DNA of 64,000 bases, taken from Chitinophagales bacterium (lineage in GTDB: Bacteria; Bacteroidota; Bacteroidia; Chitinophagales; Saprospiraceae). The notes under the pieces were generated by a model. It had not been told where the DNA came from and searched no databases. It was given only the letters and a program-made list of their open reading frames with translations. A program made the position numbers and the translations under genes. The DNA is taken from the NCBI GenBank assembly GCA_017303875.1, contig JAFLBP010000004.1:124001-188000 (forward strand), written 5' to 3'. Below are positions 58,765 to 64,000 of the stretch, one piece after another (position 1 is the first letter of the stretch; every line of letters begins with the position of its first letter).

Positions 58765-58796
58765 TTTCCGCAATCCCTTTTATTTGGCTATCTTTG
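58765..58796 (+). promoter_or_regulatory. Promoter TTTC-N20-TATCTTTG
   Basis: TTTC (58765-58768) and TATCTTTG (58789-58796) are 20 bases apart. The ATG at 58832 is 35 bases downstream. This rules out the longer in-frame TTG at 58784. Confidence 0.5.
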
Positions 58797-58831
58797 CGCC
58801 CGCCTTCTGGCTGCCTAATCAAATATCACTC

Positions 58832-60034
58832 ATGACTAAAATTGGAGTCATCCGCGAGGGAAAGGTTCCTCCCGATGCACGTGCGCCGTTAACACCACAA
58901 CAATGCGCACAAGCAATCAAAGATTTCGGATTGGAGGTAGTAGTTGCTCCTTCCCCCATACGTTGTTATACAGATGAAGAGTATCGCGCGGCAGGCGTTT
59001 CCTTGCAGGAAGATCTGTCGGATTGTGATATCCTCTTAGGCGTCAAAGAGGTTCCGATTGACTGGCTCCTGCCTGGCAAAACCTATCTCTTTTTTTCCCA
59101 TACCATCAAAAAGCAGCCCTATAACAAGCCGCTGTTACAAGCTGTTTTGCAGCATAATATCCGACTGATTGATTATGAAGTGATTACCGATGAAAAAGGG
59201 CAGCGCCTCATCGCGTTCGGGTATTATGCGGGAATTGTAGGGGCGCATAATGGCCTTTGGACGTACGGGCAGCGCAGTGGCGCCTTTTCCTTGCCCCGCC
59301 TCAAGGATTGCCACGATTACGCCGAAGCGGTGGAGGTATACCAGCAGACCCAATTGCCGCCCTTGCGCATTGTATTAACCGGTGGCGGAAGGGTGGCTGC
59401 CGGAGCTGCCCGCAATCTGCTGGACATGGGTATTCAGCAGGTGTCGCCAGCCGATTATTTGCAGAATACTTATGAAGTGGCAGTATTTACCCAAATACAT
59501 GCCCACGACTATGCGCGTCGCAAAGATGGACAAGCTTTTGACAAGGCGCATTTTTATGCCCATGGCGACGCTTACGAAAGCAGCTTTGCGCCGTATTATC
59601 GTTGTTCGGATATATTTTTAAACGGTATTTTTTACGATAAAAAAGCGCCGGCATTTTTCTCTGTTGAAGCCATGCGTTCGCCTGATTTCAAGATTCAGGT
59701 TATTGCAGACATTACTTGCGATATTATGCCGGATGCTTCGGTGCCAGCCACCATCCGACCCAGTAAAATTGCAGATCCGGTATTTGGTTTTGATCCGCAT
59801 TCCGGAGCGGAGTGTGCGCCGTTTTCCCCTGCTGCTGTGGATATTATGGCGATCGACAACCTGCCTTCGGAGTTGCCGCGCGATGCTTCAGCTTTTTTTG
59901 GGGAGCAAATGTTGCGCAATGTGTTGCCCGAATTGATCCACGGACGCCAGAGCGACGTGATTGTGCGGGGCATGATTGCTGAAAATGGCGCATTGACCGA
60001 GCGATACAAGTACCTGAGCGACTACGTGCAGTAG
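58832..60034 (+). CDS. NAD(P)-dependent oxidoreductase, saccharopine/alanine dehydrogenase-like
   Basis: 400 residues from ATG 58832. The N-terminus KIGVIREGKVPPDARAPLTP is the AlaDH/PNT N-terminal signature seen in alanine dehydrogenase and lysine-forming saccharopine dehydrogenases. The nucleotide-binding strand is RIVLTGGGRVAAGAARNL (about residues 186-203). DITCDIMPDASVPATIRPS and DNLPSELPRDASAFFGEQ are C-terminal catalytic-face motifs shared with saccharopine dehydrogenase (NAD, lysine-forming). The true substrate is unknown; neighbouring genes give no lysine context. The stop codon is followed after one base by a REP hairpin array. Confidence 0.78.
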   Translation: MTKIGVIREGKVPPDARAPLTPQQCAQAIKDFGLEVVVAPSPIRCYTDEEYRAAGVSLQEDLSDCDILLGVKEVPIDWLLPGKTYLFFSHTIKKQPYNKPLLQAVLQHNIRLIDYEVITDEKGQRLIAFGYYAGIVGAHNGLWTYGQRSGAFSLPRLKDCHDYAEAVEVYQQTQLPPLRIVLTGGGRVAAGAARNLLDMGIQQVSPADYLQNTYEVAVFTQIHAHDYARRKDGQAFDKAHFYAHGDAYESSFAPYYRCSDIFLNGIFYDKKAPAFFSVEAMRSPDFKIQVIADITCDIMPDASVPATIRPSKIADPVFGFDPHSGAECAPFSPAAVDIMAIDNLPSELPRDASAFFGEQMLRNVLPELIHGRQSDVIVRGMIAENGALTERYKYLSDYVQ

Positions 60035-60035
60035 T

Positions 60036-60183
60036 GCGAAGCTCCGCTTCGCAGCAGTACATCGAAGCTTTGCTTCGATACGTCATATCGGAGGATGCTT
60101 CGACGTGCTTTATCGAAGCAAAGCTTCGATTTACTTTATCGAAACAAAGTTTCGATTTACTTCGTCGAAACGGAGTTTCGACG
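60036..60183. repeat. Array of five REP-like hairpins upstream of the RAYT gene
   Basis: Five short palindromes share a CGAAGC or CGAAAC core: GCGAAGCTCCGCTTCGC (60036-60052), ATCGAAGCTTTGCTTCGAT (60061-60079), ATCGAAGCAAAGCTTCGAT (60112-60130), ATCGAAACAAAGTTTCGAT (60138-60156) and one at 60163-60183 with CGTCGAAAC arms. The paired arms vary together (GAAGC with GCTTC, GAAAC with GTTTC), evidence that the fold is preserved. They are the expected substrates of the REP-associated transposase that follows. Confidence 0.88.
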
Positions 60184-60191
60184 TACCTTTG
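60184..60191 (+). promoter_or_regulatory. -7 box (TACCTTTG) of the RAYT gene
   Basis: It abuts the last REP hairpin and lies 35 bases before the ATG at 60227. Confidence 0.5.
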
Positions 60192-60226
60192 TCCGGCTAT
60201 TCTTATTTAACCAAAACTATTCCTCT

Positions 60227-60838
60227 ATGCACACTGATTACTATCGGCGTAAGCTGCCGCATTGGCAACCCGCCGGAGCAACTTTTTTCGTTACGTTCAG
60301 ATTAGCAGGTTCCATACCCCTTGAAAAACTACGGGAATTTGAATACCTGCACGCTTTCAAGCGACATCAAATTCAACAAAATCGCAGCCTCGATCCGGAA
60401 ATGGTAGCTGCGCACCTTACAGCAGAACACAAACGGCATTTCGCCAGGGTAGACGACTGGATGGATAAAAATTTAAACGCTCCGCATTTCCTTGGCATAC
60501 CGGAAGTTGCTACCTTGGTGGCAGCAACAATTCGGGAAAAAGAAGGGGAGTGGTACATCGTCAATGCCTGCTGTATCATGCCTAATCATGTACACTTGTT
60601 GTTGACGTTACACGAGTCCGCACCGCCCTTAACGAAGGTGATGCAACGCATCAAAGGCGTCAGTGGTTATCATGCAAACAAGTTATTGCAACGAAAAGGG
60701 CAGTTCTGGGAGCGTGAAAGCTACGACCATGTGGTACGAAATGAGTCATCGTTTGCACGGATTGTTGCTTATATCCGCAATAATCCGGTGAAGGCTGGTT
60801 TCGTAAAACGTTGGGAAGACTGGCCCTGGACGTTTTAA
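60227..60838 (+). CDS. REP-associated tyrosine transposase (RAYT, Y1/HUH family)
   Basis: 203 residues, a single Y1_Tnp domain. The HUH motif is MPNHVHLLL (His121, His123) and the catalytic tyrosine is Tyr166 in WERESYDHVVR. FVTFRLAGSI near the start and IRNNPVKAGFVKRWEDWPW at the end are RAYT hallmarks. By family knowledge RAYTs nick single-stranded REP hairpins and are thought to spread them; they are usually single-copy and domesticated rather than IS-like. Hairpins with matching CGAAGC cores flank it on both sides (60036-60183 and 60861-60875), supporting a functional unit. No IS200 ends were seen. Confidence 0.92.
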   Translation: MHTDYYRRKLPHWQPAGATFFVTFRLAGSIPLEKLREFEYLHAFKRHQIQQNRSLDPEMVAAHLTAEHKRHFARVDDWMDKNLNAPHFLGIPEVATLVAATIREKEGEWYIVNACCIMPNHVHLLLTLHESAPPLTKVMQRIKGVSGYHANKLLQRKGQFWERESYDHVVRNESSFARIVAYIRNNPVKAGFVKRWEDWPWTF

Positions 60839-60860
60839 TGTTTTTAAAAAATATCAACTA

Positions 60861-60895
60861 CGAAGCGTTGCTTCGAGGTGCAAACCTCCTTGCAC
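60861..60895. repeat. REP-like hairpins downstream of the RAYT gene
   Basis: CGAAGCGTTGCTTCG (60861-60875) carries the same core as the upstream array. A second hairpin GTGCAA-N6-TTGCAC follows at 60878-60895. Together with 60036-60183 they bracket the transposase. Confidence 0.75.
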
Positions 60896-60929
60896 GCCTG
60901 CGAGACAGCGCTTCAAAGTACTTTAACTT

Positions 60930-63900
60930 ATGCCACAATTCGCGCATTTACATTGCCATACACAATATTCCCTGCTGGATGGCGCAGCCGCTATCCCGGC
61001 GCTTTATAAAAAAGCCGCCGCCGACGGCATGAAAGCCCTCGCCATTACCGACCATGGTAATATGTTCGGGGTGTTTCAGTTTGTGGCCGAAGCCGCCAAG
61101 CACGAAGGGGTAAAACCCATTGTGGGCTGTGAGTTCTATGTGGTCAATGATCGGCACCGGAAAACCTTTACCAAGGAAGACAAGGACAAGCGCTATCACC
61201 AGCTTTTCCTTGCAAAAAATGCCGAAGGCTATAAAAATCTCGTGAAATTATGCTCCCTCGGCTATATTCAGGGCTTGTATGGCAAATACCCGCGTATAGA
61301 TAAGGAACTGATTTTGCAATACCACGAAGGGCTGATTGCGACCACCTGCTGTATCGGCGCCATGGTGCCGCAGGCCATTCTGCGCAAGGGCGAGGCAGAA
61401 GCAAAAAAGGAGTTTGAATGGTGGCTCGATATTTTTGGGGAAGACTATTATATCGAAATTCAGCGCCACCACATGGCCGAGCAGGATCAAGTGAATGAGG
61501 TGTTGCTGCGCTGGGCCAAAGAGTACAATGTCAAGGTGATTTGTACCAATGATTCGCACTATGTGGATCAGAAAGACTACAACGCACACGATATTTTACT
61601 TTGTATCAATACCGGAGAAAAACAAAGCACGCCGGCCATCCGCGAATTTGTAGAAGAAGGAACAACCATGAAAAATGGTCGTTTCGCCTTCTGGAACGAT
61701 CAGTTTTACTTCAAAACCCAGGCAGAAATGGGGGAGTTGTTCAAGGATGTACCACAGTCTTTGGACAATACCATGGAGATCGTAGATAAATGCGATCACC
61801 TCAAGCTCAAGCAGGATATTCTATTGCCCAACTTCGTCATTCCAAGAGAGTTTCAGACCCAGGATGAGTACCTGCGCCACCTTACCTTTGAAGGCGCCCG
61901 CCAGCGTTACAAGGAAATTACACCGGAAATTGAAGAGCGACTCAATTTCGAGCTGCATACCGTCAAAACAATGGGTTTTGCAGGTTACTTTTTGATCGTT
62001 TCCGATTTTATCAAGGCCGGTCGAGATCTTGGCGTGTTCGTCGGGCCGGGCCGCGGTTCGGCAGCAGGCAGCGCCGTGGCATACTGTATCGGCATCACCA
62101 ATATCGACCCGATTAAATACCAGTTGCTGTTCGAACGTTTCCTTAATCCCGACCGCAAAAGTATGCCGGATATTGACACGGACTTCGACGACGAAGGCCG
62201 TGAAAAGGTAATTCAATATGTGGTGGAAAAATACGGCAAACAACAGGTCGCCCAGATCGTCACTTATGGTACCATGGCCGCCAAAATGTCGATCAAAGAC
62301 GTAGCCCGGGTGCTGGATCTGCCGCTCGAACAATCCAATGCCCTGGCTAAATTAGTGCCGGAAAAACCCGGAATTTCTCTCAAACGGGTGCTCACGGCGC
62401 CGCTTAACGGCGAGGGTTCACTGGCGGAAAAAGAGAGTTTGGGTTCGGAAGATATTGATGGTTGCCGCCGCCTGCGGGAATACCTCGACAGCACCGGCAC
62501 GCCCGAAAGCACCGTACTCAAGGAGGCCATGATTCTGGAAGGATCGGTTCGGGGTACCGGCATCCACGCTGCCGGTATCATTATTGCCCCCAAAGACCTG
62601 ACGGAGATTATTCCCGTGGCCACCGCGAAAGACTCCGATCTGCTTGTTACGCAGTATGAAGGCTCTGTAATTGAAGATGCCGGTGTTATCAAGATGGACT
62701 TTCTGGGCTTAAAAACCCTGACCATCATCCGCGATGCCCTGCAAATGATATATGAAAACCACGGCGTAAAAATTGACATCGACAGCATCCCGCTGGACGA
62801 TAAAAAGACCTATGAACTTTATCAGCGCGGCGAAACCAATGGCACTTTCCAGTTTGAAAGCGCCGGGATGCAGAAATACCTGCGCGAACTGCGTCCCGAT
62901 AAATTCGACGACCTGATCGCCATGAACGCCCTTTACCGACCGGGGCCTTTGGAGTATATTCCGGATTTTATTGCGCGCAAACACGGGCGTCAGCAGGTGG
63001 TTTACGACCTGCCCCAAATGGAAGACTACCTGAAGGATACTTTCGGAATTTGTGTAACCGGAGACACCCTGGTGCATGATGCCATAACCGGTAAAAGCGT
63101 GCGGATAGATAGTTTGGAGGCAGCAGTCGGAAATTTCTATGTGCAAGGAGTAGACCAGGATTTACACACGCAAAAAGGTTTGATCACTTACTGGGTTTGC
63201 AATGGTAAAAAGCCGGTTTTTGAAGTTAAATTGCGTAACGGCAGCAAAGTCAAAATGACTGCCGACCATAAAGTGCTCACAGAATACGGCTGGCGGGAAA
63301 TAGGCCAGTTACAGGTAGGTACTCATATCGCCACACCCCGTAAACTCGAAGTTGAATGTCCGCAATCTTTTGACCGGGACAAACTTCGCGTTTTAGCGTA
63401 TTTACTTGCCGATGGCTCATTAACATCTGTTGGCCCTACGGCAGATTTTATTTCAAAAGACGATCAGTTGATACAGGCGTACAAAGACAGCGTTTTAACT
63501 TTTGAAAATACGGAAGTCCGGGAGTTGGAGCAAGTTCGGGGTGTCAAACGTATTTGGGTAAGCGGCGTCAACAAAACACATTATCACGAACCAAACACCT
63601 TGGTCAAAATGCTGCGCGACTGGGGTCTCAAGACCAAAGACGGGGGCTGTTCTTCGCTGACAAAGTTTATTCCTGAATTTGTTTTTCAACTAAACGAAGA
63701 CGATATCGCATTTTTCCTTGCCTGTTACTGGGATTGCGATGGCTATGTTGGTGAAAAATTTGCGCATATCAAAACTATTTCCCCACATCTCGCTACTGGA
63801 ATTCAAACTTTGTTGCTTCGCTTAGGTATTTATGCAAATATCTATGAATCAACTTATTATTCTGAGAAACGACATGGCCAAACGACGGCTTATCAGGTCA

Positions 63901-64000
63901 CACTTTACAATTTAAAGGCATTTTCTGAAAAAGTAATGCCTTACACCCTCATTAAAAAAGTACCGGTGACGGCAATGATGGCTGGTGAATCCAGCGATAG
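60930..64000 (+). CDS. dnaE: DNA polymerase III alpha subunit, 3' end outside the window, interrupted by an intein
   Basis: 1023 codons are visible. Residues 1-707 are host polymerase: PHP domain (HLHCHTQYSLLDGA, AITDHGNMFG, TNDSHYVD), polymerase core (FVGPGRGSAAGSAVAYC, and the catalytic pair in MPDIDTDFDDEGRE), IQYVVEKYGKQQVAQI, RGTGIHAAGIII and MNALYRPGPLEYIP. From codon 708 the frame continues without break into an intein. DnaE is the replicative polymerase subunit. The host sequence stops after DTFGI, just where Bacteroidota DnaE normally reads on to a YQEQ motif, so the second extein must follow after 64000. No promoter box was found in the REP-containing gap. Confidence 0.93.
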   Translation, partial: MPQFAHLHCHTQYSLLDGAAAIPALYKKAAADGMKALAITDHGNMFGVFQFVAEAAKHEGVKPIVGCEFYVVNDRHRKTFTKEDKDKRYHQLFLAKNAEGYKNLVKLCSLGYIQGLYGKYPRIDKELILQYHEGLIATTCCIGAMVPQAILRKGEAEAKKEFEWWLDIFGEDYYIEIQRHHMAEQDQVNEVLLRWAKEYNVKVICTNDSHYVDQKDYNAHDILLCINTGEKQSTPAIREFVEEGTTMKNGRFAFWNDQFYFKTQAEMGELFKDVPQSLDNTMEIVDKCDHLKLKQDILLPNFVIPREFQTQDEYLRHLTFEGARQRYKEITPEIEERLNFELHTVKTMGFAGYFLIVSDFIKAGRDLGVFVGPGRGSAAGSAVAYCIGITNIDPIKYQLLFERFLNPDRKSMPDIDTDFDDEGREKVIQYVVEKYGKQQVAQIVTYGTMAAKMSIKDVARVLDLPLEQSNALAKLVPEKPGISLKRVLTAPLNGEGSLAEKESLGSEDIDGCRRLREYLDSTGTPESTVLKEAMILEGSVRGTGIHAAGIIIAPKDLTEIIPVATAKDSDLLVTQYEGSVIEDAGVIKMDFLGLKTLTIIRDALQMIYENHGVKIDIDSIPLDDKKTYELYQRGETNGTFQFESAGMQKYLRELRPDKFDDLIAMNALYRPGPLEYIPDFIARKHGRQQVVYDLPQMEDYLKDTFGICVTGDTLVHDAITGKSVRIDSLEAAVGNFYVQGVDQDLHTQKGLITYWVCNGKKPVFEVKLRNGSKVKMTADHKVLTEYGWREIGQLQVGTHIATPRKLEVECPQSFDRDKLRVLAYLLADGSLTSVGPTADFISKDDQLIQAYKDSVLTFENTEVRELEQVRGVKRIWVSGVNKTHYHEPNTLVKMLRDWGLKTKDGGCSSLTKFIPEFVFQLNEDDIAFFLACYWDCDGYVGEKFAHIKTISPHLATGIQTLLLRLGIYANIYESTYYSEKRHGQTTAYQVTLYNLKAFSEKVMPYTLIKKVPVTAMMAGESSD
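63051..64000 (+). other. DnaE intein with LAGLIDADG homing endonuclease (C-terminal part outside window)
   Basis: In frame within dnaE. Block A begins with Cys (codon 708): CVTGDTLVHDAITGKSVRID. Block B is GSKVKMTADHKVLTEYGW, with Thr and His (intein residue 73) of the TxxH motif. Two dodecapeptide motifs follow: LRVLAYLLADGSLT (Asp at intein residue 121) and FFLACYWDCDGYVGEK (acidic residue near 230), about 110 residues apart, typical of a two-motif LAGLIDADG endonuclease. 316 intein residues are visible; blocks F and G (His-Asn and the +1 residue) are not. The insertion point after DTFGI is in the polymerase active-site region. Confidence 0.9.

Noticed and set aside
60227..60838. IS200/IS605 insertion sequence
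   Set aside because: The protein has RAYT-type C-terminal motifs and is flanked by REP hairpins, with no IS ends or TnpB gene.
63051..64000. Split cyanobacterial-type DnaE intein
   Set aside because: The insertion point after DTFGI differs from the cyanobacterial site, and the element is a continuous frame with an endonuclease region.

Overview
The window looks like a chromosomal segment of a Bacteroidota bacterium, most likely of the Saprospiria (Lewinella/Haliscomenobacter-like) group. The evidence is type IX secretion (T9SS) C-terminal sorting domains of both type A and type B, SprB-like repeats, weak Shine-Dalgarno signals, and repeated Bacteroidota -7 promoter boxes (TAnnTTTG) just upstream of genes. 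The class-level placement is inference from gene style; no rRNA is present. I saw no tRNA, rRNA, CRISPR array or prophage.

Layout. (1) 0-7.7 kb: the 3' end of a fibronectin-III protein, a 1439-residue SprB-repeat surface protein, then an ABC-F (Uup-like) ATPase on the minus strand. (2) 7.8-18.2 kb: a secreted M1-type metallopeptidase, a GT-C-like membrane protein followed by a very large secreted beta-propeller/TPR protein, an HD-domain protein fused to a PycTM-like (DUF5706) membrane effector module, and a polyprenol-phosphate mannosyltransferase. (3) 18.2-26.5 kb: a 1976-residue T9SS type B surface protein, a PlsC acyltransferase and a three-FN3 T9SS cargo. (4) 26.6-33.9 kb, nearly all minus strand: a solitary HipA-like kinase, a PhlG-like hydrolase fused to a berberine-bridge-type flavoprotein, a Crp/Fnr regulator, a membrane/SRPBCC-like protein, a methyltransferase, an MNT nucleotidyltransferase with what looks like the stump of its HEPN partner, and a conserved helical protein. 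(5) 34.0-53.0 kb, all plus strand: a branched-chain amino acid block leuA-leuC-leuD-leuB, ilvE-ilvD-ilvB-ilvN-ilvC-ilvA, then gltB-gltD. This makes valine, leucine and isoleucine from pyruvate and threonine. GltBD regenerates the glutamate that IlvE spends. (6) 53.1-64 kb: truB, argS, an HdrB/HdrC-like iron-sulfur pair, a PyrR-like phosphoribosyltransferase, a lysine/alanine-dehydrogenase-like oxidoreductase, a RAYT transposase in a nest of REP hairpins, and dnaE carrying an intein with LAGLIDADG homing-endonuclease motifs. The intein runs off the window end.

The most interesting non-coding signal is a set of intergenic hairpin elements built from CGCAGAT or CACAGAT units. They sit at six or more places, including two gaps inside the amino acid block. 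A 33-residue membrane peptide gene with its own perfectly spaced promoter and a strong terminator lies between leuB and ilvE. All family assignments come from reading motifs by eye; no database search was run.
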